Below are positions 9,348-18,610 of a stretch of 64,000 bases of DNA, piece after piece. The translations under genes were made by a program, and so were the position numbers. The notes beneath the pieces were generated by a model. The model was given only the letters and a program-made list of their open reading frames with translations, had not been told where the DNA came from and searched no databases. Numbering within the stretch: the first letter of the stretch is position 1; each line of letters begins with the position of its first letter. Origin of the DNA: Mesorhizobium loti (GTDB lineage Bacteria; Pseudomonadota; Alphaproteobacteria; Rhizobiales; Rhizobiaceae); assembly GCF_001510895.1 (NCBI RefSeq), contig NZ_LPWA01000109.1, positions 216,285 through 280,284 on the forward strand, written 5' to 3'.

Positions 9348-10975
9348 ATGGTCACAGAAGCGTTGGCGCCGGGGGCGAATGTCTCTGCGCCGGCCCCTTC
9401 GCTAGGCTTGGGCCCGTCGGGCAGCCGGGCAGACGCAGGGCCATCTCAAATTAACGGAAGCGCTTTGCCGCCCGTCGAGCCGGCAACGATGCTGCCGATT
9501 GCCGTCGAACTGTTTCGAGCGTTCAATAAAGCCGGCCTGAAATACGGAATAATCCAGGATCTGACATCTTTACATGACGGACTGTCTGGCCGGGACGATC
9601 TGGATGTCCTCTTGGACAAGCACGACTACCCGGCCTTCTGCTCGATCGTAAGTCAGCTGCACGGCCGTCGCAGCGTCAGCCTGTCCTGTTACGACAATGT
9701 CTGCGCCGGCCGCGAAGACTGGTTCCTGCCTGATTTCTCGCGTGGCCGCTATCTGCATCTCGACATGCATATAGGCGGCCGGGTCGGCAGGGAATTTCGC
9801 AAGCGCTATCCGGTATTCGATTATCCGGCGATTAGGGGCTGGGGGTCGATCAGCATCGACGGCGTGTCGATTCCGGTGGTCTCCCCTGAAGATGAGCTTC
9901 GCATAACGATAGCCCGTTTCGCCTTCCGGGCCGGGGCGCCGCCGTGGAGACAATGGATCAGCGTCGGCGATAGTTGGAAGGACCAATTTGCACGCGTGCC
10001 GTTTCTGTCCAGCGAATCCGGATTGCGTGTGGTGGAATATGAACTTGGCGGCGGGAGAACGGTGAGCTGCAGGTTCCTGCAAAGCGCCGAAGTTTTGGCC
10101 GCCCATCGCGGGGATCTCGCCAGGCTGCGGCGTTCGATCCGGGAAATGTCCGGTTTCACCGGACGCTATGCGGTGGCCGATGCCGCGGTCCATCTGGCCC
10201 GCAAGACCTCATATCTCGCCCTGAGGCTCCTTCAGCGCTGGATGCCCGGCAGCTTTCCACCGAAGCGACGGCCCGCGGCCGGTGGATTTGTGGTGGCGCT
10301 GATAGGTCCCGACGGCATGGGCAAGAGCACCCAGGCTGACCGGCTGACACAGATTTTTCGATGGAAATTCGGCTGCGCGCAAGCCTATGTCGGAACCGGC
10401 GACGGCAATGGATGGTGGCTTCGCAAGGCGTTGCAGGGTCTGGTTTTTCCCCATAGACGCCGCCTCAAGTCCCTGGCCCGCCACGATGGCAAGGATTCCC
10501 TCGGCCGGAACGGAGCCAAGGAGGGCGTTGCCGCCGCCGCGTTGGCATTGTGGGCGGTTTTGATCGCGTTTGAACGATACGCTGTCGTGAAACGCGCACA
10601 TCGATGGGCGACGCGCGGCGTGATCGTCATTTGCGACAGGTGGCCGCAGGCGCTCCACAGGGGATATCTAGACGGGCCAACCATCCCACCGCACCTGTTC
10701 TCCGTTCCGGGCTTGTCAGTCCTCGCCCGGCTCGAGCAGCGGCTCTACCAGAAGATGGCGGAATGCCGGCCGCACCTCACTTTGCACCTCTCTCGAATTT
10801 TGCCGTCTCCGCGCAGCGAAAGCCGGGAGACATCAAAAAAGAAGCATTCGATGCGCGGCTAGCGCTGATGGCGGAATTACGAGCCAGGGACAAGAACATC
10901 CGAACTGTTGATGCCAGCGCCGGCATAGAGGCGGTCGGACGGGAACTGTTCAGGCATATCTGGCTGTCTTTGTAA
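9348..10975 (+). CDS. Nucleotidyltransferase-like / thymidylate kinase-like fusion, frameshifted near its C terminus
   Basis: The N-terminal part has a nucleotidyltransferase-type motif (GRDDLDVLLD), and a thymidylate-kinase-like P-loop domain follows (VVALIGPDGMGKSTQADRL, about residue 315). The frame used up to 10790 ends at a stop at 10862 with the unlikely tail SRILPSPRSESRETSK. A shift of one base near 10790-10800 (a CTCTCTCG stretch) restores NFAVSAQRKPGDIKKEAFDA, ending at 10975, a typical kinase lid and C terminus. The span of 1628 bp becomes divisible by three after adding one base, giving 542 residues. Such fusions occur in polysaccharide loci; the substrate is unknown. Confidence 0.85.
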
Positions 10976-11159
10976 GAGGCAGAGCGCGGGAGGCTCGGCG
11001 GGCATCCCTTTCCCAACAGACGCAGATTTTCCCGCGATCGCGGCAGGCGACAGGCGATCCCAGCCAAGCGCGCGAAAGCCGAAGCCGCTGAGCGCTCCCA
11101 CTCGATGCATTCGATCCTCCACGCCAGCCCCGGCCTCGCATCCCCCGAGGTATAAGCAA

Positions 11160-12380
11160 ATGAAGATCGTTCATGTGCTCACCCGACTGCTTCGGGCAGG
11201 CTCCGAAGAGAACACCTTGGCTTGCTGTCTCGCTCAGGCGCGGCACGGCCACGAGGTGCTGCTCGTCCATGGCGAAGAATACGACCCGGGTTTAAGGGTG
11301 TCCGTCGCCGGGGCCCTTCGGGTGGTGACGCTCGGAAAACTCATCAACTCGATTTCGCCGTCGCGTGACGTTTCTGCGTTCGGGCAACTCACGCGCCTTA
11401 TGCGCGATTGGCAACCCGACATCGTGCACACACATCAAAGCAAAGCCGGCATCATCGGCCGTCTCGCCGCCAGGGAAGCCCATATCCCGGGCATCATACA
11501 TGGCGTGCACATTTTGCCGTTCGTGCATGTGGGCACTGCGCAGAGGCTGATATTCCTGGCTGCCGAACGCCTGGCCGCGAGGTTCACGCGCGCTTACATC
11601 GATGTCAGCCAGGCCATGCGCGACATTTGCGTCGCCAATCATTTAGGCCGCCCCGATCAGCATCATGTCGTCCATTCCGGCTTCGATCTGGCACGTTTCG
11701 CGAACGCGAAATGGCCGCAAGAACCGCATCTGCTGCTGGGGACGGCGGTCGGCGAGCCAAAGCCACCGGTTGTCCTGATGCTGGCCGCGCTGGAACCGAG
11801 AAAACGCCACGTCGAGTTCATTGAAGCATTTGGGCAGGTCGTCGACCGAATTCCGAACGTGCGACTGCTGGTCGCCGGCGAAGGGTCGGCGCGAGCCGCG
11901 GTTGAATCGGCGATCGAACGATCCCCGTTCGCGAACAGCGTTCGCATGATCGGCCATCATCGCGAGCCGGAACGTCTGATCAGCCTGGCGGATGTGTGCG
12001 TGCTGACGTCCATGCGGGAAGGGTTGCCCCGCGTCATGATGCAGTATCTGGCGGGCGGTCGAGCCAGTGTGATCTCTCACTTGCCCGGAGTGGAAGAAGT
12101 TGTGAAGCATGGCGTGAATGGAATTGTGACGCCGTCGGATGACGTGGGCGCCGCTGCGGCGGCAGTCGCCGATCTTCTCGAGAACCGGCATTATCGCGCT
12201 CGGCTGGCTGACGGCGCGAAGCTCACCGATCTTTCGTCCTGGGGGCTGGATTCCATGTGCGAAAGGGTCGAGCTGATCTATCAATCCGTCCTTGAGTCAG
12301 CCTCTGCAGCCGCAAAGCCAAACGAGAGGCGAATTCGCGACGGCCTGGCCAAGCAAACCCTGGAGCTGCCCGGATCTTGA
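11160..12380 (+). CDS. Glycosyltransferase, GT4 (GT-B) family
   Basis: 406 residues with the two-Rossmann GT4 layout: N-terminal MKIVHVLTRLLRAGSEENTL with the acceptor-domain loop, HTHQSKAGIIGRLAAR, and C-terminal donor domain PVVLMLAALEPRKRHVEFIEAF. The usual E-x7-E donor motif appears as EGLPRVMMQ, so the second glutamate is a glutamine here. GAGG precedes the ATG at 11160. It would transfer an activated sugar onto the lipid-linked repeat unit at the cytoplasmic face of the membrane. The sugar is unknown. Confidence 0.92.
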   Translation: MKIVHVLTRLLRAGSEENTLACCLAQARHGHEVLLVHGEEYDPGLRVSVAGALRVVTLGKLINSISPSRDVSAFGQLTRLMRDWQPDIVHTHQSKAGIIGRLAAREAHIPGIIHGVHILPFVHVGTAQRLIFLAAERLAARFTRAYIDVSQAMRDICVANHLGRPDQHHVVHSGFDLARFANAKWPQEPHLLLGTAVGEPKPPVVLMLAALEPRKRHVEFIEAFGQVVDRIPNVRLLVAGEGSARAAVESAIERSPFANSVRMIGHHREPERLISLADVCVLTSMREGLPRVMMQYLAGGRASVISHLPGVEEVVKHGVNGIVTPSDDVGAAAAAVADLLENRHYRARLADGAKLTDLSSWGLDSMCERVELIYQSVLESASAAAKPNERRIRDGLAKQTLELPGS

Positions 12381-12517
12381 ACAGCCTTTTGTTCCTCCGA
12401 CCGAGCGCGGAGTTGCAAGCCTATTTCTCAACAGAACGAATCCCCTGCTGCCACGCTCAGGCCGACGAATGTCGGCCGATCGTGACGGCAGCTGTCAAGG
12501 CAAGCGGAGAACAGACG

Positions 12518-14005
12518 ATGTGTTTGCGTGCTGACCAGCAATTTCCATCCCAGCCCTTGCGAAAGAAGAGCTGGAGCCAACGGCTCTTTACCGGATTCGA
12601 ACCCGCGGCCGGTCGCGTGTTCGCAATGATTGGCCTCGCCCTTGCTCTTGTCCTGCTCACCGCGAATGCATCGCGCGCGGATGGATATGCTTTCGACACC
12701 GGTGACATCTTGCGGATATCCGTGATCGGCGAGGCGTCCTATCCGCTGGATGTGGTGGTCGACGATCGAGGCTCGATATCGCTGCCCATGTTGGGCGATA
12801 TCCAGGCGCGCGGCCTCACCACCGTTGCCCTTTCGCAGGCCATTGAAAACGCATTTCGGCAGCAGAAGCTCATCCTTGAGCCGTTCGTGAAGGTGGAGAT
12901 CGGTCAATACCGGCCATTCTTCATTTCCGGAACGGTGGCGCATCCCGGATCATACCCGTTCCAACCGGGAATTACGGTTCGCCACGCGCTCGCCATAGCG
13001 GGCGGCTTTCGGGCCAGCGTAGTGGGAAACACGGAGCCGGCCCTGCAAATAGCTGACCTGCGCAGCACTCGCGCAAATCTGGCGATTGAAGAATATCGCC
13101 TGAAGGTTCGGCTCGCCCGGCTCCAGGCGGAAAGCCGCGAAGACAAAACCTTCGTTGCTCCGCCGGATCCGCCGGTCGAATTCGGCGGGCACCTGATTGC
13201 CGACATCATCGCGTCCGAACAGGCCCAGTTGAACGCTCGGCTTGCCGCGTATCGGGACGACGTTTCCTTCCTCGAGGCCTCACTGGATCGGACGAAGAAG
13301 GAAGCTGATATGGTCGCCGCCACCAGAGAGGAACGGGAAAAGACCGCGAACCTTCAACTTGAAGAATTGCAGTCTGCCCGCTCATTGCGGGAAAAAGGTT
13401 TGATAACGAACACGAATGTCAATTCGGCGGAAAGAGCGCATACCAGCTATCGGGCCGAACTGGCGCAGACCGAACTGCAGCAGCAGCAGGTCCAGCAGGA
13501 GATGCTGAACGCGCAGAGCGAACTACGAAAAAAGCGTCAAAGCCACGAGGTGGAGTTGATCGGGCAAACCCAGGACACGCAGGTCGAGCTCGGAAAAGTC
13601 CAAAGTCAAATCAGGTATGTCGCCGACAAGCTTCTCTTTATCTTTACTTACGGCGAACAGAGGACCTTTGACGACTTGCAAGGCTCGGTGAAGATTTCGA
13701 TCTTCAGGCGCGACCAGAAGATCGCCCACGACCTCGTCGCCGACGAAAATACGGAAGTGAAAGCCGGCGACGTCATCGAGGTCTCACTTGTGGCCAACAA
13801 GGGGTTCTACGCTCCGGACTCCGGAACAACGGCGTCCCCGAATGCACAAGGTGCAGCGACCCAGCCACTATCGTCGGCCAATAACACGAGCACATGGCTC
13901 GCTTTCTCAAGCAGGGCAGTTTCAAGCCCCGCTGCCGCCGCTCCGCAAGACTCTCGGTTCGCTGTGCTTGACAGTGCGGAAATCGGTCCGGCCATCGCGC
14001 CTTAG
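12518..14005 (+). CDS. ExoF/Wza-like polysaccharide export protein with long coiled coil
   Basis: About 495 residues: signal-like hydrophobic stretch FAMIGLALALVLLTANA followed by SRADGYAF, a Poly_export domain (DTGDILRISVIGEASYPLDV), an SLBB-like segment (FFISGTVAHPGSYPF), and a helical coiled coil (roughly residues 220-380) as in ExoF-type proteins. The C-terminal tail is low complexity. The ATG at 12518 follows GCGGAGAA. The frame is open to a TTG at 12377 overlapping the previous stop, which is a weaker choice. It would form the periplasmic/outer-membrane export path with the ExoP-like co-polymerase. Confidence 0.92.
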   Translation: MCLRADQQFPSQPLRKKSWSQRLFTGFEPAAGRVFAMIGLALALVLLTANASRADGYAFDTGDILRISVIGEASYPLDVVVDDRGSISLPMLGDIQARGLTTVALSQAIENAFRQQKLILEPFVKVEIGQYRPFFISGTVAHPGSYPFQPGITVRHALAIAGGFRASVVGNTEPALQIADLRSTRANLAIEEYRLKVRLARLQAESREDKTFVAPPDPPVEFGGHLIADIIASEQAQLNARLAAYRDDVSFLEASLDRTKKEADMVAATREEREKTANLQLEELQSARSLREKGLITNTNVNSAERAHTSYRAELAQTELQQQQVQQEMLNAQSELRKKRQSHEVELIGQTQDTQVELGKVQSQIRYVADKLLFIFTYGEQRTFDDLQGSVKISIFRRDQKIAHDLVADENTEVKAGDVIEVSLVANKGFYAPDSGTTASPNAQGAATQPLSSANNTSTWLAFSSRAVSSPAAAAPQDSRFAVLDSAEIGPAIAP

Positions 14006-14029
14006 GGTCAGGACCTCATCTCAGGAACT

Positions 14030-16225
14030 TTGATTGTGATCCTTGGGGCAGCACTGACGGCTTTGGGGAGCCGACTCCACCGGGCGAATTCCCGCGCCGA
14101 AACGAACCAGAGGCCGCTCAGCCTCCTCCGTGCGACGGCGCACCGCAGAACGTCGCGCCGTACCCCGCGCCGCCGCACCGTCGTCCGATCGCGCATCCCG
14201 GGCGCAATCCTGCTCCTCCTCGCCCTTGCGCTGGCGGGAGCCGACCTTCTGCTGCGCTTCATCGATTTCGGCAGGATCTCGCAGGCGCGGCCCTGGGGCG
14301 ATCTCGGGGCCGGCTGGGGCTATTTTCCCGATCCGCTGGCCTTGCTGGCCGGTTCGGGCACGCTCCCGATTTGGCTGGCTATCGCGACCCTGGCCTTGCT
14401 CGTGGCGGTCGCGCGCTACGCAAGGCGGAAACGGAGGGGCAACTTGCCAGGCGCGTTCGCGAACGCCGGCGCCCAGTCCTCGGTCACGGAAGCGGCGCCC
14501 GGTTCGGAACTCGCCGACGCATTGCGCTCCTGCAAGGCAGCGTTCGCCGGCGTCGCGCTCTTCAGCGGCGTGAGCAACATCCTCATGCTGACCGGCGCCA
14601 TGTTCATGTTGCAGGTCTACGACCGCGTGCTGCCGAGCCGCAGCGTCCCGACCCTGATAGCCATGGCGATGTTGGCCGGCATTTTGTTTGTCGGGCAGGC
14701 GCTCATCGACCTGGCGCGCGGCCGCATCATGACCCGGATCGGCGCCGAGCTGGACGATGCGGTCGGGGGACGCGTCTTCGCCGCGGTTTCAAGGCTGCCC
14801 CTGTACGTAGGCCAGCAGGGCGATGGATTGCAGCCGCAGCGCGATCTCGACAGCATCCGCACATTTCTGTCGAGCGCCGGGCCTAGCACGCTTTTCGATC
14901 TTCCGTGGCTTCCCTTTTATCTGGCGATCATCTGGTGCCTTCATCCGATCCTCGGGATCACCGCCACCTGTGGCGCGATCCTGTTGGTGACGCTGACGGC
15001 CGCGACCGAGGTCTTCACGCGCAAGCCGATAAGCGCCGCAGCTGCGACTGGCGTGCGGCGCAACAGCCTCGCCGAGGCCGGCCGCCGCAACGCGGAAGTG
15101 CTTGCGGCGATGGGCATGGGCAAGCGCCTGCACGACCACTGGTGCGAGGCGAGCCGTGAATATCTGGCGCAACAGCAGCGTGTCAGCGATATCGTGGGCG
15201 GCTTTGGCAGCTTCGCCCGCGCCTTGCGGCTGATGCTCCAGTCGGCAATGCTGGGTATGGGTGCCTGGCTGGTGATCGAGGGCGAGGCGACATCGGGGAT
15301 CATCATCGCCGGCTCCATCCTTGCCGGCCGTGCGCTGGCGCCTGTCGATCTCGCCATCGCCCATTGGCGCAACTTCGTGGCGGCACGCCAGAGCTGGGGC
15401 AGGCTGAGCAAGTTGCTCGCCCGGTTGCCGGCGGACGCGCAGCCGATGGCGCTTCCGGTTCCCGGTACGAATTTGACGGTCGAGCGCATCGCGATCGGTG
15501 CGCCGGGCGCGCAGCGGATCATCGTGCAAGGTGTTGAGTTCAGCCTGGACGCCGGTTCGGTGCTCGGCATCATCGGACCAAGCGGCTCCGGTAAATCGAG
15601 CCTCGTTCGTGGGCTGGTCGGCGCGTGGCGACCGCTGGCAGGCCGCATCAAGCTGGATGGCGCCGCACTCGATCAATGGTCGTCGGAACGCCTCGGCCGC
15701 TACATAGGCTACCTGCCCCAGGACGTCGAACTCTTCGCTGGAACGGTTGCCGCCAATATCGCCCGCTTCGATCCCGGACCGGACCCGGAGGCTATTGTCG
15801 CCGCCGCCCGCGCGGCGGGTGTCCATCAGCTGATCATCGGACTTCCCAACGGCTACGAGACGCAGATCGGAGAGGGCGGAACCGCGCTTTCGGCCGGGCA
15901 GCGCCAACGCGTTGCCCTCGCACGCGCGCTCTACCGCGATCCGTTCCTGGTCGTCCTCGACGAGCCCAACTCCAATCTCGACAGCGAAGGCGAAATGGCG
16001 CTTGCCGCAGCCATCCTCGGAATCAAGGCCCGCGGCGGCATCGTGGCGATCGTGGCGCATCGGCCGAACATCCTCAGCACCGTGGATTTCATGCTGATGA
16101 TGAAAGAGGGACAGATGCACATGTTCGGCACCAGGGATTGCGTCCTGTCGAAGCTCCTGCCGATGCCACAAGTCAGTGCCGGAGGCCTGCAACCAGTGCC
16201 AAGCGCACCACAATTGCAGAACTGA
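14030..16225 (+). CDS. Type I secretion ABC transporter (PrtD/HlyB type) with extra N-terminal membrane region
   Basis: 731 residues. The core has an exporter membrane domain beginning near residue 165 (CKAAFAGVALFSGVSNILML, LQVYDRVLPSRS) and an ATPase with Walker A GPSGSGKSS (about residue 516), signature LSAGQRQRVALARAL and Walker B FLVVLDEPN. The first 150 residues form an unusual extension: an arginine-rich stretch and two hydrophobic helices before the canonical transporter starts. There is no C39 peptidase domain. Start is TTG 14030 or GTG 14036, after AGGA. The adaptor gene follows immediately. The two large repeat proteins downstream are the probable substrates. Confidence 0.93.
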   Translation: MIVILGAALTALGSRLHRANSRAETNQRPLSLLRATAHRRTSRRTPRRRTVVRSRIPGAILLLLALALAGADLLLRFIDFGRISQARPWGDLGAGWGYFPDPLALLAGSGTLPIWLAIATLALLVAVARYARRKRRGNLPGAFANAGAQSSVTEAAPGSELADALRSCKAAFAGVALFSGVSNILMLTGAMFMLQVYDRVLPSRSVPTLIAMAMLAGILFVGQALIDLARGRIMTRIGAELDDAVGGRVFAAVSRLPLYVGQQGDGLQPQRDLDSIRTFLSSAGPSTLFDLPWLPFYLAIIWCLHPILGITATCGAILLVTLTAATEVFTRKPISAAAATGVRRNSLAEAGRRNAEVLAAMGMGKRLHDHWCEASREYLAQQQRVSDIVGGFGSFARALRLMLQSAMLGMGAWLVIEGEATSGIIIAGSILAGRALAPVDLAIAHWRNFVAARQSWGRLSKLLARLPADAQPMALPVPGTNLTVERIAIGAPGAQRIIVQGVEFSLDAGSVLGIIGPSGSGKSSLVRGLVGAWRPLAGRIKLDGAALDQWSSERLGRYIGYLPQDVELFAGTVAANIARFDPGPDPEAIVAAARAAGVHQLIIGLPNGYETQIGEGGTALSAGQRQRVALARALYRDPFLVVLDEPNSNLDSEGEMALAAAILGIKARGGIVAIVAHRPNILSTVDFMLMMKEGQMHMFGTRDCVLSKLLPMPQVSAGGLQPVPSAPQLQN

Positions 16226-16256
16226 GCACAGAACTCGGGCAAGCAAGGCAACGGAC

Positions 16257-17561
16257 TTGAAGCGGCCTACTTCCAACCGGCGTTCCATTCGCCGCAACCT
16301 TTTGGGCGGGACAACCGTCGCCGCACTGCTGGTCGGCGGAGCCGGAGTCTGGGCCGGAACCGCAGACATTTCCGGAGCCGTCATTTCGCGTGGCGCGGTG
16401 GTGGTCGAGACCAGCGAGAAGAAGGTGCAGCACCCGACCGGCGGCGTTGTCGGCAAGATATTTGCGCGCGATGGCGACCGTGTCCGCGCCGGAGACATTT
16501 TGGTCCAGCTCAGCGACACCATTCCGCGCGCCAGCCTGGCTTACGTGACCAAGAACCTGGACGAGCTTTATGCACGAAAGTCCAGGCTCGAAGCCGAGCG
16601 TGACGGCAGTGAGCGGATTGTGCTTGCTCCCGAGCTTGCCGCGCGAATGAACGAGCCCGAGATTGCAGCCACGGTGGCCAGCGAGCAACGTCTGTTCGAT
16701 CTTCGCCGGGTCGAGGTGTCCGGCAACAAGGCACGCTTGCGCGAACGCATCGAGCAACTCGGAAAGCAGATCGAAGGCAACTCGGCTCAGGAATCGGCAA
16801 AGGCCAAGGAGATCGAGCTGATCAACGACGAGCTCGTCGACATCCGCAGCCTCGTCGAAATGAAGCTCACCCTCAAGTCGAAGCTGACCGAATATGAACG
16901 CGAGGCGACACGCATCGAGGGCGAACGGGCACAACTTGTCGCGAGCATGGCGCAGGCCAAGGGGGCCGTCGCCGAAGTCGAGCTGCAGATCCTGCAGTTG
17001 GACAAGCAGTTCTCCAGCGAGACCGGGAGCGAACTACGCGACGTCGAAGCCAAGATCGCCGAGTTCGAGGAGAAAAAAGTCGCCGCCGAGGACCAGCTGT
17101 CGCGCATCGACATTCGCGCCCCCTCCAGCGGCACGGTCCATCAATCTTCGATCCATACCGTGGGCGGCGTGATCGGCGCAGGGGAGCCGATCATGCTGAT
17201 CGTGCCCGACACCGACACGCTCACGGTCGAGGTGAAGGCCGCTCCGCAGGACATCGACCAGCTCTCGATCGGCCAACGCGCCCTTCTTCGCTTCACGGCC
17301 TTCAACGTCCGCACCACGCCCGAAACCGAAGGTGTGGTCTCCATGATCTCGGCCGATGTGACGCACGATCAGCGCACCAATGAAGTTTACTACGAGGTGC
17401 GCATCACCCCCGACCTGAAGGACTTGAAGAAGCTCGGTTCTGTCTCGCTCATTCCCGGCATGCCGGTGGAAGCGTTTATTCGGACCGGTGACCGCAAGGT
17501 GTTCTCCTACCTGATGAAGCCTTTGACGGACCAGATGATGCGCGCGTTCAGGGACCAGTAG
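16257..17561 (+). CDS. HlyD/PrtE-type periplasmic adaptor of the type I secretion system
   Basis: About 434 residues: a cytoplasmic N terminus, one membrane helix (NLLGGTTVAALLVGGAGVWA), a biotinyl-lipoyl-like hairpin half (GGVVGKIFARDGDRVRAGD), a long alpha-helical hairpin (residues about 110-290), and the second lipoyl/beta-barrel half (RIDIRAPSSGTVHQ onwards). This is the standard adaptor that joins the ABC transporter to a TolC-like outer-membrane channel. No TolC gene is in the window. The start is uncertain: TTG 16257 has AAGG upstream, while an in-frame ATG at 16176 would overlap the transporter by 50 bp. Confidence 0.92.
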   Translation: MKRPTSNRRSIRRNLLGGTTVAALLVGGAGVWAGTADISGAVISRGAVVVETSEKKVQHPTGGVVGKIFARDGDRVRAGDILVQLSDTIPRASLAYVTKNLDELYARKSRLEAERDGSERIVLAPELAARMNEPEIAATVASEQRLFDLRRVEVSGNKARLRERIEQLGKQIEGNSAQESAKAKEIELINDELVDIRSLVEMKLTLKSKLTEYEREATRIEGERAQLVASMAQAKGAVAEVELQILQLDKQFSSETGSELRDVEAKIAEFEEKKVAAEDQLSRIDIRAPSSGTVHQSSIHTVGGVIGAGEPIMLIVPDTDTLTVEVKAAPQDIDQLSIGQRALLRFTAFNVRTTPETEGVVSMISADVTHDQRTNEVYYEVRITPDLKDLKKLGSVSLIPGMPVEAFIRTGDRKVFSYLMKPLTDQMMRAFRDQ

Positions 17562-17622
17562 CGGCGCAGCTTGTCGTGCGGATCGCGCAATCCTGATTCA
17601 CCTTTAGCGACGGAGACTCGTC

Positions 17623-18501
17623 ATGACGACGACAGAGCTGAAACCTCCGATTTTTCTGATTGGCAACTATCGGTCGGGCACCACCATTGCGCAGAAATTG
17701 ATTGGGCTGCACCCCGATATCGTTACCTGGTACGAGCCAAAGACGGTGTGGCTTTATGCCGATCCGGCGCGGCGTCATGACGAATTTGGCGAAATCGATG
17801 CCACGGAAAAGGTCGCTCGTTACATTCGCGGCCGGTTCCTCGAATATCAGTCGCGGCACGGCGGCCGGCAGATCATGGAAAACACGCCTGCCAATGTCTT
17901 GCGCGTGCCGTTTGTCCACGAAATATTTCCTGAAGCCATATTCTTATATATTACGAGAAATCCATTCTCATACATAAGCTCTATGGAGCTCAAGTGGCAG
18001 AGAGCCAAATCATTCAAGGGGATTCTACGGCTCCTGAAAATGACGCCTGTCACTCAGATTCATTACTATGCCGTTGATCTTGCAAAACAAATCATTTCGA
18101 AAAGAATATTAAGGAGAAAATACACATCTATCTTTGGCCCTCGCTACAACGGCATAGATCGGGACTTGAAGGAGCAAGAAAAATTGACGGTGATCGCGCG
18201 CCAATGGGCGCGCGGCAATCGGAAGGCTCGAGAAGATCTCGCCAGGCTGGGCAACAGCCGCGTGCTGTCGTTTCGCTATGAGGATCTGATCCAGGATCCC
18301 GAGCTGGTCTTGCGGCGCATCTTTGACCATTGCGGGCTGAACTGCACCGACGACATCGTTCGCACGGCCAAGGAGATGATCGATCCCGGCCGCCAGCAGA
18401 AATGGCTGCGCCTCGACCGGAAGGAACTGACGGCGATCATTCCGGAGGTCCGGGATGAGATGGAGTTCTACCGCTACGAAATCCCTTCGCTGCTCCGGTA
18501 G
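17623..18501 (+). CDS. Sulfotransferase family protein
   Basis: 292 residues. The PAPS 5'-phosphosulfate loop is FLIGNYRSGTTIAQKLIGLHP and the 3'-phosphate-binding strand is FLYITRNPFSYISSM, both diagnostic of the sulfotransferase fold. The likely role is sulfation of the polysaccharide or of a lipid-linked intermediate, by analogy with NodH/NoeE-type enzymes and given the neighbours. The stretch 17930-18130 inside the gene is visibly AT-rich against the GC-rich surroundings, which suggests foreign origin. The frame is intact. Confidence 0.9.
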   Translation: MTTTELKPPIFLIGNYRSGTTIAQKLIGLHPDIVTWYEPKTVWLYADPARRHDEFGEIDATEKVARYIRGRFLEYQSRHGGRQIMENTPANVLRVPFVHEIFPEAIFLYITRNPFSYISSMELKWQRAKSFKGILRLLKMTPVTQIHYYAVDLAKQIISKRILRRKYTSIFGPRYNGIDRDLKEQEKLTVIARQWARGNRKAREDLARLGNSRVLSFRYEDLIQDPELVLRRIFDHCGLNCTDDIVRTAKEMIDPGRQQKWLRLDRKELTAIIPEVRDEMEFYRYEIPSLLR

Positions 18502-18610
18502 GCATGGCGCGGCAGGCAGGAACCGAGGTCATCATGGCCGATGTGATCGCGACATCGCTCAGATGCGTTGACGCGATGGCAGCCGGTCGGCCGAGTGAGT
18601 GGAGAGAGGC

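Noticed and set aside
14789..16522. Long minus-strand open frame opposite the ABC transporter
   Set aside because: It overlaps two well-supported genes, has low-complexity His/Arg/Ala composition and shows no domain. It is a by-product of GC-rich coding on the other strand.
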